Shown: positions 26,163 through 36,603, counted from the stretch's first letter. The stretch: 64,000 nucleotides of DNA from Ferrimonas balearica DSM 9799 (GCF_000148645.1 NC_014541.1:806001-870000), one strand, 5' to 3'. Translations and numbers: made by a program. The notes: generated from the letters alone by a model not told the origin.

Positions 26163-27116
26163 ATGGCAGTTACCGTTTATGCCCCGGCCTCGATGGGCAA
26201 TGTCTCGGTGGGTTTTGACCTGCTGGGCGCGGCACTGGCCCCGGTGGACGGCAGTTTGCTGGGGGACCGGGTCAGTGTGGCGGCGGCCGATCAGGGTCTC
26301 AGCCTGCGTTGCTGTGGCGCCTACGCCGACGTGCTGCCCCCGGACCCGGCCAGCAATATTGTGCTGCGCTGTGCCGAGCGCTTTATCGAGCGGCTTGGTC
26401 TCGAGGGCGTTGGCCTTAAGCTGACTCTGGAGAAGAACCTGCCCATTGGCAGCGGCCTGGGCAGCAGCGCCAGTTCGGTGGTGGCGGCGCTGGCGGCACT
26501 GAACGCCTACTTTGATTCGCCGCTGGACGATCAGGCCCTGCTGCATCTGATGGGGGAGCTGGAAGGGGAGATCTCCGGCAGCGTCCATTACGACAACGTG
26601 GCCCCCAGCTTTCTGGGCGGTCTGCAACTGATGTTGCCTGAGCGGGCCCAGCCGGTGCCGTCGTTTGATAACTGGTACTGGGTGGTGGCCTATCCCGGCA
26701 TCACCCTCTCTACCGCCAAGATGCGGGCGCTGCTGCCCAAACAGGTGGAGATGGCCACCGCCATCCGCTTTGGCCAGCAGTTGGCGGCCTTTATCGACGC
26801 CTGCCACCGTCAGGATGAAGAGACCGCCCTGGCGATGCTGCAGGATGTGTTGGCGGAGCCCCATCGCGCCGCCCATATTCCCGGTTATCAGGCGGCCCGG
26901 GGGCATCTGAGCGACTTGGGCTGTGCCGCTGTGGGGATCTCAGGTTCCGGCCCCACCCTGTTTGCGGTGGCCCGTAACCGGGCTCAGGCGGAAGCCGCGG
27001 CCGAGTATCTCGGCCAGCACTACATCATGAATGAGCGGGGGCTGGTGCGGGTGTGCCAGTTGCCGCAGCAAGGGATCCAAATTTGGCAAGAGGACGTCAT
27101 CAATGCAGCTCTATAA
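26163..27116 (+). CDS. thrB: Homoserine kinase
   Basis: ThrB phosphorylates homoserine. The 317-residue GHMP kinase has PIGSGLGSSASSVVAAL as the ATP loop and GISGSGPTLFAV near the C-terminus. ATG 26163 is chosen because GGAGG at 26151-26155 is 7 bases upstream; the GTG at 26157 is too close. Its last 14 bases overlap thrC. Confidence 0.97.
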   Translation: MAVTVYAPASMGNVSVGFDLLGAALAPVDGSLLGDRVSVAAADQGLSLRCCGAYADVLPPDPASNIVLRCAERFIERLGLEGVGLKLTLEKNLPIGSGLGSSASSVVAALAALNAYFDSPLDDQALLHLMGELEGEISGSVHYDNVAPSFLGGLQLMLPERAQPVPSFDNWYWVVAYPGITLSTAKMRALLPKQVEMATAIRFGQQLAAFIDACHRQDEETALAMLQDVLAEPHRAAHIPGYQAARGHLSDLGCAAVGISGSGPTLFAVARNRAQAEAAAEYLGQHYIMNERGLVRVCQLPQQGIQIWQEDVINAAL

Positions 27117-28383
27117 CCTGAAACAGCCCGACGAGCGGGTGAACTTTGCCGAGGCGGTAAAGCGCGGCCTGGGTCAGCAGCAAGGGCTGTTTTTCCCCGA
27201 GGCGATCCCGGCCCTGAAGCTGGATGAGGCGTTCTGGCAGGCCAGCTTCGTCGAGCGCGCAGAGCGGGTGCTGGGGGCACTGCTGGCGGAGGAGCTGGGG
27301 CAGGACAACGTCAGCGCCCTGGTGCGGGATGCCTTCAACTTCGAACTGCCGCTGGTGCCGGCCACCGCCCACCAATACTGTTTGGAGCTGTTCCATGGCC
27401 CCACCCTGGCTTTTAAGGACTTCGGCGCCCGCTTTCTGGCCCGCACCCTCAGCCTGGTGGCGCGGGATACCCCGATGACCATCCTGACCGCCACCTCCGG
27501 GGATACCGGGGCGGCGGTGGCCGACGCCTTTTATGGTCTGCCGAACATCCGGGTGGTGGTGCTTTATCCGGATGGGGGCATCAGTGAACTGCAGGAGAAG
27601 CTGTTCTGTACCCTGGGCGATAACATCCACACTGTGGCGGTGAAGGGCAGTTTTGACGACTGTCAGGCGATGGTGAAAGCGGCGTTTTCCGATGCGGCGC
27701 TGAAAGCCGAGTACGGCCTGACTTCCGCCAACTCCATTAATATCGCGCGCTTGCTGGCTCAGGTGGTGTACTACTTTGAGGCTCTGGCACAGCTGCCCGA
27801 GGCGGAGCGGGACAACGCGGTGTTTGCCGTCCCCTCCGGCAACTTTGGCAACCTGACCGCCGGTCTGCTGGCCAAGGCGATGGGCGCGCCCATCAAGCGG
27901 TTTGTTGCGGCCACCAACAGCAATGACACCGTGCCGCGTTACCTGAACAGTGGCCAGTGGCAACCGGGACCGGTACACGCCACCCTCTCCAACGCCATGG
28001 ACGTCACCAGCCCCAATAACTGGCCCCGGGTGGAAGCGCTGTTTGCCGCCCAACAGTGGCCGTTGGCACAGCTGGCAGCGGAGCGGGTGTCCGAGCCGCA
28101 AACCGAAGCGCGGATGGTGGCGCTTAATGGTGAGGGCTATCTGAGCGAGCCCCACGCCGCGGTGGCATCAGAAGCGCTGGAGCGCCAGCTGGCGGAGGAT
28201 GAGGTGGGGATCTTCCTCGGTACCGCCCATCCGGCCAAGTTCCAGGGCGCGGTGGAACAGGTGCTGAACATCGAACTGCCTCTGCCGCCGGCGCTGGCCG
28301 CGGTGCAGGACAAGCCGATCCTCAGTAGCCAACTGGCCGCAGACGCCGATGCGCTGAAGCAGTACCTGCGCCAGCGCCTCTGA
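27103..28383 (+). CDS. thrC: Threonine synthase
   Basis: ThrC converts O-phosphohomoserine to threonine with PLP. The 426 residues start MQLYNLKQPDERVNFAEAVK, as in E. coli ThrC; earlier in-frame starts lie within thrB. The PLP lysine is in LAFKDFGARF, and TATSGDTGAAVADAFYG and SGNFGNLTAG bind the cofactor phosphate. It overlaps thrB by 14 bases and is convergent with nfo after a 3-base gap; I see no terminator between them. Confidence 0.97.
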   Translation: MQLYNLKQPDERVNFAEAVKRGLGQQQGLFFPEAIPALKLDEAFWQASFVERAERVLGALLAEELGQDNVSALVRDAFNFELPLVPATAHQYCLELFHGPTLAFKDFGARFLARTLSLVARDTPMTILTATSGDTGAAVADAFYGLPNIRVVVLYPDGGISELQEKLFCTLGDNIHTVAVKGSFDDCQAMVKAAFSDAALKAEYGLTSANSINIARLLAQVVYYFEALAQLPEAERDNAVFAVPSGNFGNLTAGLLAKAMGAPIKRFVAATNSNDTVPRYLNSGQWQPGPVHATLSNAMDVTSPNNWPRVEALFAAQQWPLAQLAAERVSEPQTEARMVALNGEGYLSEPHAAVASEALERQLAEDEVGIFLGTAHPAKFQGAVEQVLNIELPLPPALAAVQDKPILSSQLAADADALKQYLRQRL

Positions 28384-28386
28384 ACC

Positions 28387-29232
28387 TTAACTCCGCTCCA
28401 GACTGTAGAGCCAACGGATCTCTTCCGCCCAGCGAGCGGAGTCAATGGTCTCCAGCACCATGGGGATCGCTTCGGTCGCCGGGTGGTTCATCAGGTAGTC
28501 GAACACCGCGGTGCCCATCTCACCCTGGTCGAGACTGTGGTGGCGATCCACCCGGCTGCCCAGCGGCGACTTAGAGCCGTTCAGGTGCATCCCCTGCAGG
28601 TAGCCGAGGCCGACCGTGCGGTCGAACTCGCTAAAGGTGGCCTCGCAGGCCTCCGGGGTGCGCAGGTCGTACCCGGCCGCAAAGGTATGGCAGGTGTCGA
28701 GGCACACGCCCACCCGGCTCTTATCCTCCACCTGGTCGATGATCTCGGCCAGCTGTTCAAACCGGTGGCCCAGGTTGCTGCCCTGTCCGGCGGTGTTTTC
28801 AATCACCGCCATAACCCCTTGTGTGGCCTCCAGTGCCAGATTGATCGACTCGGCAATAGTGCGCAGGCACTGGCTTTCGCTGACCTGGCGCAGGTGGCTG
28901 CCGGGGTGGAAGTTCAGGCGGTTGAGCCCAAGCTGAGCGCAGCGCGCCATCTCATCGATAAAGGCCTCGCGGGAGCGCAGTAGGGCATCCGGGTCCGGGT
29001 GGCCCAGATTGATCAGGTAGCTGTCGTGGGGCAGCACCTGATCGGGGCCGAAGCCGTGGCGCTCACAGGCAGCGCGAAAACCATCAATATTGGCCGTCGT
29101 CAGGGGCTTGGCCTGCCAGCGACGCTGGTTCTTGGTGAACAGGGCAAAGGCGCGGGCGCCGATGGCGGCGGCGTTGGCCGGGGCGTTCTCAACGCCTCCG
29201 CTGGCACTGACGTGGGCTCCGATGTATCGCAT
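28387..29232 (-). CDS. nfo: Endonuclease IV (AP endonuclease)
   Basis: Nfo cuts 5' to abasic sites in base excision repair using three zinc ions. The 281-residue TIM barrel begins [14 protein letters not shown] and contains [41 protein letters not shown] and [12 protein letters not shown], the metal-ligand segments. It is divergent from ung (107 bases between start codons), pairing two enzymes of the same repair route. Confidence 0.97.
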   Translation of the reverse strand: MRYIGAHVSASGGVENAPANAAAIGARAFALFTKNQRRWQAKPLTTANIDGFRAACERHGFGPDQVLPHDSYLINLGHPDPDALLRSREAFIDEMARCAQLGLNRLNFHPGSHLRQVSESQCLRTIAESINLALEATQGVMAVIENTAGQGSNLGHRFEQLAEIIDQVEDKSRVGVCLDTCHTFAAGYDLRTPEACEATFSEFDRTVGLGYLQGMHLNGSKSPLGSRVDRHHSLDQGEMGTAVFDYLMNHPATEAIPMVLETIDSARWAEEIRWLYSLERS

Positions 29233-29338
29233 GCATTCTCCTTGGCTGAGGCGGGGATGCTACGTATCACCCAGCGCCGGTGCAAGTGTCGGTTGGCCTT
29301 GTTATCCTGATCACCTTATCCATTTTGGGGAGTTTCCC

Positions 29339-30025
29339 GTGCCTGTTCAGAACCAGTGGCAACCCTTTCTCGGCGGCGTAAAGTCCGAACCCTATTTTCA
29401 GCAGATGATGGCGCAGATTGCCGAGTGGCGTGCGCAGGGCCAGGTGATCTATCCGCCCCAGGAGCAGGTGTTTGAGGCGTTTCGCCGTACCGACTTTGAC
29501 CAGATCAAGGTGGTGATCCTCGGCCAGGACCCTTACCACGGCCCGAACCAGGCCCATGGTCTTTGCTTCTCCGTGCAACCGGGGGTGAAAACCCCGCCGT
29601 CACTGGTCAACATCTATAAGGAGCTGGCCAACGACATTCCGGGGTTTCAGATCCCCGACCACGGCTACCTGGCCCACTGGGCCGATCAGGGTGTGTTGCT
29701 GCTCAATACGGTGCTGACGGTCAACGCCGGCCAGGCCCATTCGCACGCAGCACTGGGCTGGGAAACCTTTACCGACCGGGTGATTGAGTTGATTAATGCG
29801 GAGCGGGAAGGGGTGGTGTTCCTGCTGTGGGGCAGCCATGCCCAGAAAAAGGGGCGGCATATCGACACCAGCAAGCATGCCGTGCTGAAAGCCCCCCACC
29901 CGTCACCGCTGTCGGCCCACCGGGGTTTCCTCGGTTGTGGGCACTTCTCGCAGACCAACGCGATCCTGCGTGAGCAGGGTAAAACCGAGATTGACTGGCA
30001 ACCCCGGTTGCCGGAAGCGGGTTGA
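29339..30025 (+). CDS. ung: Uracil-DNA glycosylase
   Basis: Ung removes uracil from DNA. The 228-residue protein has the catalytic water-activating [14 protein letters not shown], the uracil-binding LLLNTVLTV and the DNA-intercalation loop [14 protein letters not shown] 29339 is the start, with GGGGAG six bases upstream; longer in-frame starts run into the nfo promoter region. Product of Ung is the abasic site that Nfo next door cuts. Confidence 0.97.
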   Translation: MPVQNQWQPFLGGVKSEPYFQQMMAQIAEWRAQGQVIYPPQEQVFEAFRRTDFDQIKVVILGQDPYHGPNQAHGLCFSVQPGVKTPPSLVNIYKELANDIPGFQIPDHGYLAHWADQGVLLLNTVLTVNAGQAHSHAALGWETFTDRVIELINAEREGVVFLLWGSHAQKKGRHIDTSKHAVLKAPHPSPLSAHRGFLGCGHFSQTNAILREQGKTEIDWQPRLPEAG

Positions 30026-30114
30026 TCCAGCGCAAAGACGATTGCCGTTTTTTCGCACACAGTGGTGGCTCTGGCTAAGATCAGAGCTTAAGAGACAAAC
30101 GCTTAGGAGGGACG

Positions 30115-30669
30115 ATGCTCGCCAGGATCCATACCGATCATGCCCACATCTCCACCCTGTTGTCGGTACTGTCCGCCAAGGCCCAACGACTGAAACAGGG
30201 CCAGGAGGTCAATCTGTCCGTCATCCGTGACGTGGTGGATTACCTGCAGCGCTACGCCGACCAGAGCCACCATCCGATGGAGGACATCCTCTATCAGTAC
30301 TACCTCGACAAGGTAGGGGACACTCAACAGGGCGAGGTGCACCAACTGGCCATCGAGCACAGGAAGTTGCGCGAAGCCACCGATCAACTGTTCGATACGC
30401 TGAACATGATCCTGAACGACGCCGTGGTGCCGCGGGAGCGGTTGATTGCGGACATTGAGGACTTTGTACAGTTACAGCGCACCCATCTGGAACAGGAAGA
30501 GGTGCGGGTGTTGCCGCTGCTGGAGCGCACATTAACCGATCACGACTGGCAGCAGATCCATCGGTTGGTTGCCAATAAGCTGGTGGAAGATCCCCTTTTC
30601 GGTGATACCGGGGATCGGGAGTTTGAAGACCTCCGTGAGTACCTGATGAACTCGGAATCGGAGCAGTAG
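30115..30669 (+). CDS. Hemerythrin-domain protein
   Basis: A 184-residue all-helical protein of the hemerythrin HHE cation-binding family. Candidate di-iron ligands are in HTDHAHI (N-terminus), SHHPMEDILY, EHRKL and RTHLEQEE. Known relatives sense or bind oxygen or NO, or help iron-sulfur repair; the role here is not evident. No signal peptide, so cytoplasmic. The ATG follows AGGAGGGACG. A bidirectional terminator follows. Confidence 0.85.
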   Translation: MLARIHTDHAHISTLLSVLSAKAQRLKQGQEVNLSVIRDVVDYLQRYADQSHHPMEDILYQYYLDKVGDTQQGEVHQLAIEHRKLREATDQLFDTLNMILNDAVVPRERLIADIEDFVQLQRTHLEQEEVRVLPLLERTLTDHDWQQIHRLVANKLVEDPLFGDTGDREFEDLREYLMNSESEQ

Positions 30670-30671
30670 GC

Positions 30672-30704
30672 AAAAAAAACGCCCCGCATTGCGGGGCGTT
30701 TTTC
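30672..30704. terminator. Bidirectional terminator
   Basis: AACGCCCCGC/GCGGGGCGTT stem with ATT loop and long A and T flanks, between the convergent hemerythrin and DUF3545 genes. Confidence 0.9.
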
Positions 30705-30714
30705 GTTGATTCGG

Positions 30715-30897
30715 TCAGAACTCAAGAAGCTCGTCACCGGCGTCATTGCAGAAGTCGATGTCTTCCAGCTCTTTACGCAGGCGCTGACGCTCTTTCAGTG
30801 CTTCGATTTCGCGCCATTTGCGCTTTTTGCCGCCACGAGAGCGAGTCGGCTTCTCTACCACACTTCCTTCTGGTGAGCCGTAATCCAAACGTTCCAT
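30715..30897 (-). CDS. DUF3545 family small protein
   Basis: A 60-residue, highly charged protein: a basic middle (RSRGGKKRKWREIEALKERQRLRKE) and an acidic end (DIDFCNDAGDELLEF). It matches the small DUF3545 family that I know from Vibrio and Shewanella. The start ATG 30897 follows GGGGGGAG. No function is known; the basic helix could bind nucleic acid, which is speculation. Confidence 0.75.
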   Translation of the reverse strand: MERLDYGSPEGSVVEKPTRSRGGKKRKWREIEALKERQRLRKELEDIDFCNDAGDELLEF

Positions 30898-31006
30898 ATC
30901 ACTCCCCCCTGAGCTTCTTTTTTGTTCAGCTTCGGTATACCACAGTCGAAAAAGAGTGTGCAATACCGATGTTGCAATACTGTTGCAACCCAGGGGGAGA
31001 GATCGA

Positions 31007-32653
31007 CTAGTTTATCTGGCCTTTACGGAACATCCTGATCAGGTTAGCGGTGGAGCTGTCCTGGTCCAGTTTGGGCTGATTGGACTCCAGTTCGTCCAGA
31101 ATCGCGTTGCCCAGCACTTTGCCCAGTTCCACGCCCCATTGATCAAAGGAGTTGATGCCCCAAACCGCGCCCTGTACGAAGGTACGGTGCTCATAGAGTG
31201 CTACCAGGGCTCCCAGGGTGTGCGGCGTTAGCTTGTCCATCAACAGGGTGTTGCTGGGCTTGTTGCCCGGCATCACCTTGTGGCGGGCCAGCTCAGTCAG
31301 TGCGCCAGCGTCCAGACCTTTTCCGGCCAGCTCCGCTTCGGCTTCCGCCTGGGTTTTGCCCTGCATCAGCGCCTGAGTCTGAGCCAGGCAGTTGGAGGCC
31401 AGCATGGCGTGATGACGGCCCAGCGGGTTGTGGCTCTGCAGCGGCAGAATAAAGTCCGCCGGGATCACGCCACTGCCCTGGTGCAGCAACTGGTGGTAAG
31501 CGTGCTGGCCATTGGTGCCTTCGCCGCCCCAGATCACCGGGCCGGTGGCGCAATCCATCGGCTCGCCCTCTTTATTGACGCCTTTGCCGTTGCTCTCCAT
31601 ATCGAGCTGCTGAACATAGGCGGGCAGGCCACGCAGGTAGTGGTCGTAGGTGAGGATCACCTGACTGCCACTGTTGAAGAAGTTGGTGTACCACAACGAC
31701 AGCAGGCCCATCAGTGCGGGCATGTTCTGCTCCAGTGGGGCCTCACGGAAGTGGGTGTCCATCGCTTCAGCACCACGCAGCAGCGCTTCAAAGTGGTCGA
31801 AGCCCACCAGCAGGGCGATCGGCAGGCCAATGGCGGACCACAGGGAGTATCGCCCCCCCACCCAGTCCCACATCGGGTAGACGTTCTCAGCCTTGATGCC
31901 GAACGCTTCTGCTGCCGGCACATTGGCGCTGACGGCCACAAAATGCTGGCCGATGGCGGATTCCGGCGCGCCGCTGTCCAGGAACCACTGACGGGCACTC
32001 TCGGTGTTGGTGAGCGTCTCCTGAGTGGTAAACGACTTGGACGACATCAGGATCAGGGTGCGCTTAGGATCCAGCTTCTTCAGCTTCTCTGTCAGTGCGG
32101 TGCCATCGATGTTGGCGACAAAGTGACAGCGCAGATCACCGCGCCAGTAGGGGCGCAGCGCTTCGCTCATGATCTTGGGGCCGAGGAAAGAGCCGCCGAT
32201 GCCGATGCTGACCACATCCGTAAAGGCATCGCCGTCGTAGCCTTTCCAGCTTTGGCTGTGGATCGCTTCAACAAAGGCTTTCATCCGCTTGAGGGTGTCA
32301 CGCACCTCGGCGGCCGCGTCTTCCCCCTGAGCCTGGATGGCCCCTTCGCCGCTGTAACGCAGCGCGGTGTGCAGCACCGGACGGCCTTCGGTGTTGTTGA
32401 TCACCTCACCACGGAACATGGCATCACGCAGCGCTTCGACGCCGGTTTCCCGGGCCAGCTGGCACAGCAAGGCAATGGTGTCGTCGTTGATGCGGTTTTT
32501 GGCGTAATCCAGGAACAGTCCGGCGGCGTGCAGTTGATAGCGCTCAGCACGGCTGGGGTCCTGCGCAAAGAGGTCGCGCAGGTGGGTGGATTCGATGGTG
32601 TCGCGATGTTGCGACAACGCCTGCCAGGCGGGCAGGGCGGTAAGTGCACTCAT
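31007..32653 (-). CDS. pgi: Glucose-6-phosphate isomerase
   Basis: Pgi interconverts glucose 6-phosphate and fructose 6-phosphate. The 548 residues carry SIS-fold motifs: [33 protein letters not shown], the two PROSITE-type stretches [17 protein letters not shown] and [14 protein letters not shown], and the catalytic Glu in [17 protein letters not shown]. It lies 55 bases after tal on the same strand, so glycolysis and pentose phosphate enzymes are likely cotranscribed. Confidence 0.98.
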   Translation of the reverse strand: MSALTALPAWQALSQHRDTIESTHLRDLFAQDPSRAERYQLHAAGLFLDYAKNRINDDTIALLCQLARETGVEALRDAMFRGEVINNTEGRPVLHTALRYSGEGAIQAQGEDAAAEVRDTLKRMKAFVEAIHSQSWKGYDGDAFTDVVSIGIGGSFLGPKIMSEALRPYWRGDLRCHFVANIDGTALTEKLKKLDPKRTLILMSSKSFTTQETLTNTESARQWFLDSGAPESAIGQHFVAVSANVPAAEAFGIKAENVYPMWDWVGGRYSLWSAIGLPIALLVGFDHFEALLRGAEAMDTHFREAPLEQNMPALMGLLSLWYTNFFNSGSQVILTYDHYLRGLPAYVQQLDMESNGKGVNKEGEPMDCATGPVIWGGEGTNGQHAYHQLLHQGSGVIPADFILPLQSHNPLGRHHAMLASNCLAQTQALMQGKTQAEAEAELAGKGLDAGALTELARHKVMPGNKPSNTLLMDKLTPHTLGALVALYEHRTFVQGAVWGINSFDQWGVELGKVLGNAILDELESNQPKLDQDSSTANLIRMFRKGQIN

Positions 32654-32708
32654 ATATATGGTCCCTGAGTGGGCCCGGGCCTGCCAGCCCGGGCGGGTTT
32701 CCCTAAGA

Positions 32709-33665
32709 TTAGGCGCTGAGGCGGGCAGTCAGCATGGATTCCAGTTTGCCTTGGTCGATGGCGAAGTTGCGGATGCCTTCGGCCAGCTTCTCTACGGCCA
32801 TGGCGTCCTGGTTCAGCTCCCAGCGGAACTGCGCTTCGCTCAGCGGAGCCGGACGGGATTCCACTTCACCCTCAAAGCCCAGCTCACGCACCACCTGGAT
32901 ACCGCTGTTTTCCAGCTCTTCCAGCAGGTTGGGGCTGATGGTCAGGCGGTCGCAGCCGGCCAGAGCGAGGATCTCGCCGGTGTTACGGAAGCTGGCGCCC
33001 ATCACCACGGTGCTGTAGCCGTGGCGTTTGTAGTAGTCGTAGATCTGGCTGACGGATTGTACGCCTGGATCGTCTTTGCCCTGGTAGTCTTCGCCGGTCT
33101 TGGCTTTGTACCAGTCGAGGATACGGCCAACAAAGGGGGAGATCAGGTAAACACCGGCTTCGGCACAAGCGCGGGCCTGGGCAAAGCTGAACAGCAGGGT
33201 CAGGTTACAGTTGATCCCTTCCTGTTCCAGCTGCTCGGCGGCGCGGATGCCTTCCCAGGTGGAAGCCAGCTTGATCAGGATGCGATCCGGACCCACGCCC
33301 GCTTCCTGATACAGGCGCATCAGCTTGCGGGCTTTGGCGATGGAGCCCTGGGCATCAAAGGAGAGGCGGGCATCCACTTCGGTGGAGATGCGGCCCGGGA
33401 CAATCTTCAGGATCTCCAGACCGATATTGACGGCCAGCTTGTCAGCCGCGTCGTCCAGCTGTTGAGCCGGATCATCACTTTGGGCCTTGGCATAGGCAAT
33501 GGCATCGGCGATCAGCGGCTCGTACTCCGGGATCTGAGCTGCCTTGAGGATCAGCGAGGGGTTGGTGGTGGCATCTTCCGGCTGGTAGCGGCGGATGGCT
33601 TCAATGTCACCGGTGTCGGCAACAATGGTGGTGAGCGCTTTAAGCTGAGACAGTGCGTTTGCCAT
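32709..33665 (-). CDS. tal: Transaldolase
   Basis: Transaldolase moves a dihydroxyacetone unit between sugar phosphates in the pentose phosphate pathway. The 318-residue protein is close to E. coli Tal[14 protein letters not shown] near the N-terminus, the Schiff-base lysine in [13 protein letters not shown], and [10 protein letters not shown]. First gene of tal-pgi; divergent from the alanine/glycine symporter, as talB and yaaJ are neighbours in E. coli. Confidence 0.97.
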   Translation of the reverse strand: MANALSQLKALTTIVADTGDIEAIRRYQPEDATTNPSLILKAAQIPEYEPLIADAIAYAKAQSDDPAQQLDDAADKLAVNIGLEILKIVPGRISTEVDARLSFDAQGSIAKARKLMRLYQEAGVGPDRILIKLASTWEGIRAAEQLEQEGINCNLTLLFSFAQARACAEAGVYLISPFVGRILDWYKAKTGEDYQGKDDPGVQSVSQIYDYYKRHGYSTVVMGASFRNTGEILALAGCDRLTISPNLLEELENSGIQVVRELGFEGEVESRPAPLSEAQFRWELNQDAMAVEKLAEGIRNFAIDQGKLESMLTARLSA

Positions 33666-34008
33666 GGTGATGATTCCGTTGATCGGGCTGAAACCGAGTT
33701 ATCCAAATTGCAGGTGCCCATTAAAGGCGATCTGACCGCAGAATCCAACTGGAAGTGTAATTAAATTACGGATAAAGCGGTCAATTGACGCCGTAATCCG
33801 CAAAGCCAACCGTTGCTTCGTAACAAAAAAACAAACCCAGGGGGCCAAATCGGGACCCTCTGAGCGTCCCTTTCAACTCTAGCCGTAAATGGTATTTCTG
33901 CTTTACCAATCCCTCGTGATGGCGCGCACGGAATCCACGAGGGGGTGTTGCGCACTTGTGTTGCTGCGGTGTTGCTTGGGTTGGTGCGGTGTTATCTTAG
34001 TGCGGCCC

Positions 34009-34024
34009 TGTGATCTTGATCACG
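34009..34024. promoter_or_regulatory. CRP (cAMP receptor protein) binding site
   Basis: TGTGATCTTGATCACG matches the CRP consensus TGTGA-N6-TCACA in 9 of 10 conserved bases. A possible -10 (TATGCT at 34042-34047 or GCTAAT at 34045-34050) would put the site centre about 38 to 41 bases before the transcript start, fitting class II activation of the symporter gene. Confidence 0.75.
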
Positions 34025-34177
34025 CGTGCTCGGAAAATTCTTATGCTAATGTGCCGCCTCGATACCGGCGGACCGCGCGTTTTTTAGACGTCGCGAACAA
34101 GAACTAAATAGCATTAAACCGCTGGGAACTGGCCAGGAAAGGCTGTGTATCTGGTAATGGAAGTGAAGTAGCCAATC

Positions 34178-34214
34178 CACGAGGTGGGCCTGCCTGGGTC
34201 TGAAACCACCCGTG
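34178..34214 (+). promoter_or_regulatory. Hairpin in the symporter mRNA leader
   Basis: CACG plus GGTGG (34178-34181, 34183-34187, with a bulged A) pair with CCACC plus CGTG (34206-34214), enclosing an 18-base loop. It lies 22 bases before the symporter ATG in a leader of about 180 bases. A translation-control element is possible but unproven. Confidence 0.4.
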
Positions 34215-34236
34215 CTAGCAAGAAGAACGCATAATT

Positions 34237-35688
34237 ATGTTTGAATCAATCGTCAGCGGCATTGAAGCTGCCATTAACGCCACGAACGGCCTGTTATGGG
34301 GCAGTTTGCTGATCTATGTACTGGTGGCTGCTGGCCTCCTGTTCACCATTCGTCTCGGCTTTATCCAGCTGCGAATGTTTGGTCACGGTGTAAAACTGGT
34401 CCGTCAGGGCCGTGAAAAAACCGACGGCATCTCCTCGTTCCAGGTGTTCTGTACCTCCATGGCCGCCCGTGTGGGTACCGGCAACATGGCGGGTGTGGCT
34501 GTGGCCATCACCGTAGGTGGTGCCGGCTCCATCTTCTGGATGTGGCTGATCGCCCTGCTGGGTATGGCCACCGCCTTTGTGGAGTCCACTCTGGCACAGG
34601 TGTACAAGGTGAAGGGCGAAGACGGTCTGTACCGTGGCGGCCCGGCCTTCTACATGGAACAGGGTCTGGGCAAGCGTTGGATGGGCAGCCTGTTCTCCGT
34701 GCTGCTGATCATCGCCTTCGGTTTTGCCTTTAACTCCGTACAGGCCAACACCATCACCGACGCGGTGCACAACGCCTTTGGCATCGATAAGACTGTGCTG
34801 GGCCTGATCATCGTGGCGGCAACCGCCTACATCATCATGGGCGGCCTGCAGAAGGTGGCGAAAGCCTCCGAAGTGATCGTGCCGGTGATGGCGATTGCCT
34901 ACCTGGCGATTGCCCTGCTGGTGCTGGCCATGAACCTGTCTGAAGTTCCGGCGGCCCTGGCCCTGATCTTCAAGAGCGCGTTCGGCCTGCAGGAAGCGGC
35001 TGGTGGTGCCATGGGTGCCATTATGGCGGGTGTGGCTCGCGGCCTGTTCTCTAACGAAGCGGGTATGGGTTCTGCCGCCAACGTTGCGGCCTCTGCCACT
35101 CCGAACCCGAACCACCCGGCCTCCCAGGGCTTTGTTCAGATGATCGGTGTGTTCGTGGACACCCTGGTAATCTGTACCGCTTCTGCGGCCATCATCCTGC
35201 TGTCCGGCGTACTGGACAACCCGGGTGATGCGGCGGGCATCAGCCTGCTGCAGCTGGCATTGACCAATGAGCTGGGTGGCTGGGCGGCCTACTTTGTGGC
35301 CTTCGCCATCATCCTGTTCTGCTTCAGCTCCATCATTGCGAACTACAGCTACGCTGAAACCAACATCATCTTCCTGAGCAAGAGCAAGAAGGTGCTGATG
35401 GCGTTCCGTCTGGCGGTGCTGGCGATGGTCATGATCGGCTCTGTGGCTTCCCTGAGCATGGTCTGGAACTTTGCCGACGTCTCCATGGGCCTGATGGCGC
35501 TGGTGAACATCGCCGCCATCGTGCTGCTGTCTAAGGTCGCTTTCGCGGTCATCAAGGACTACGAGCTGCAGGTCAAGGCCGGTCAGACTCCGGAGTTTGA
35601 TGCCAATGCCTTCCCGGCCATTCGTGACCGCCTGGTGTGCGACACCTGGACCAGCGAAACCGAAGGTGAGCAAACCACCGGTCGATAA
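34237..35688 (+). CDS. Alanine or glycine:cation symporter (AGCS family, YaaJ-like)
   Basis: A 483-residue sodium-coupled transporter with about 10-11 hydrophobic helices. AGCS hallmarks: IRLGFIQLRMFGHGVKL, the motif GTGNMAGVAVAITVGGAGSIFWMW, GLFSNEAGMGSAANVAASA, and FCFSSIIANYSYAETN. It shares its neighbourhood (tal, yaaA, thr operon) with E. coli yaaJ. The start has only a weak AGAAGA ribosome-binding site, and a long leader with a CRP site lies upstream, so expression is probably carbon-regulated. Confidence 0.93.
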   Translation: MFESIVSGIEAAINATNGLLWGSLLIYVLVAAGLLFTIRLGFIQLRMFGHGVKLVRQGREKTDGISSFQVFCTSMAARVGTGNMAGVAVAITVGGAGSIFWMWLIALLGMATAFVESTLAQVYKVKGEDGLYRGGPAFYMEQGLGKRWMGSLFSVLLIIAFGFAFNSVQANTITDAVHNAFGIDKTVLGLIIVAATAYIIMGGLQKVAKASEVIVPVMAIAYLAIALLVLAMNLSEVPAALALIFKSAFGLQEAAGGAMGAIMAGVARGLFSNEAGMGSAANVAASATPNPNHPASQGFVQMIGVFVDTLVICTASAAIILLSGVLDNPGDAAGISLLQLALTNELGGWAAYFVAFAIILFCFSSIIANYSYAETNIIFLSKSKKVLMAFRLAVLAMVMIGSVASLSMVWNFADVSMGLMALVNIAAIVLLSKVAFAVIKDYELQVKAGQTPEFDANAFPAIRDRLVCDTWTSETEGEQTTGR

Positions 35689-35708
35689 GCACCGATGGAC
35701 GCAATCGA

Positions 35709-35736
35709 AAACCACGCCCCCGGGCGTGGTTTTTTT
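35709..35736 (+). terminator. Intrinsic terminator after the symporter
   Basis: AAACCACGCC/GGCGTGGTTT stem with a CCCG loop and a run of seven or more T. Confidence 0.9.
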
Positions 35737-35796
35737 GTCTCTGGGGCATTGATATAGTGTCCGCCATGGCTTTATTCCGAGCTCAAGGAGCTGCGC

Positions 35797-36573
35797 ATGC
35801 TGGCGGTAATCTCACCGGCTAAAAACCTCGATTTTGAAACGCCCCCGCATCTCGATGCCCACAGTCAGCCCCAGATGTTGGACCACGCTGAGCTGTTGAT
35901 GGAGAGCTGCCGTACCCTGACCCCGGCAGATCTGGCGTCCCTGATGAAGTTGTCCGATAAGCTGGCGGGCCTGAATGCGGCCCGGTTTGCCGACTGGCAG
36001 CCCCCGTTTACCCCGGATAACGCCAAGCCCGCGGTACTCGCCTTTAATGGCGACGTATACACCGGCCTGGACGCGACCTCTCTTGATGAGGCACAGCTGG
36101 CTTACGCTCAGCAGCACCTGCGTATCCTTTCTGGCTTGTATGGCTTGCTGCGTCCGCTGGATCTGATCCAGCCCTACCGTTTGGAGATGGGCACCAAACT
36201 GGCCAATGCCCGTGGTAAAGACCTCTACACCTTCTGGGGGGGGCACATCACCGAGGCGCTGAATGTGGCGCTGGAGCAGCAGGGTGACAGCGTAGTGGTG
36301 AATCTGGCGTCCAATGAGTACTTCAAAGCGGTGAAGCCCAAGGCGCTCAATGCCCAGGTGATCACACCGGTGTTCAAAGATCGGAAGAACGGCCAGTACA
36401 AGATCATCAGTTTCTACGCGAAAAAAGCCCGTGGCCTGATGGCGCGCTACCTGATTGAGCGGCGCCCGACCCAGCCCAAGGATCTGGAAGCGTTTGACTA
36501 CGGGGGCTACCGCTTTAGCGCGGCAGATTCGACCGCTGACACGCTGGTGTTTCTGCGCGACGAGCCGGTGTAA
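35797..36573 (+). CDS. yaaA: Peroxide stress resistance protein YaaA
   Basis: YaaA (UPF0246/DUF328) lowers free iron and limits oxidative DNA damage in E. coli. The 258-residue product begins [16 protein letters not shown] and has [25 protein letters not shown] and [11 protein letters not shown], typical of the family. AAGGAG precedes the ATG. It lies after the symporter gene, a yaaJ/yaaA arrangement seen in E. coli too. An internal G8 run codes for part of FWGGH. Confidence 0.95.
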   Translation: MLAVISPAKNLDFETPPHLDAHSQPQMLDHAELLMESCRTLTPADLASLMKLSDKLAGLNAARFADWQPPFTPDNAKPAVLAFNGDVYTGLDATSLDEAQLAYAQQHLRILSGLYGLLRPLDLIQPYRLEMGTKLANARGKDLYTFWGGHITEALNVALEQQGDSVVVNLASNEYFKAVKPKALNAQVITPVFKDRKNGQYKIISFYAKKARGLMARYLIERRPTQPKDLEAFDYGGYRFSAADSTADTLVFLRDEPV

Positions 36574-36603
36574 ACGGCGAGCGCTGAAACGAGATGGACG
36601 AAC

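Larger units (their letters stand above)
33666..34236. other. 571-base intergenic region between tal and the AGCS symporter
   Basis: No supported gene. It holds the tal promoter region, a strong CRP-like site at 34009-34024, a candidate promoter for the symporter, and a structured leader with a hairpin at 34178-34214. I see no match to the known glycine riboswitch core. Confidence 0.7.

Noticed and set aside
30971-30989. GTTGCAA/TTGCAAC inverted repeat near the pgi 3' end
   Set aside because: Only 7 bp with no T run; likely chance or a minor site, not enough to call a terminator or operator.
32673-32693. GC-rich hairpin between tal and pgi as a terminator
   Set aside because: The stem is imperfect and no T run follows on the minus strand, so tal-pgi is treated as one operon.
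34057-34236. Glycine riboswitch before the symporter
   Set aside because: The conserved core strings of the glycine aptamer were not found in the leader.
34294-35715. 473-codon minus-strand open frame opposite the AGCS symporter
   Set aside because: Composition (His/Gly/Gln-rich) is that of an antisense shadow; the plus-strand transporter is unmistakable.
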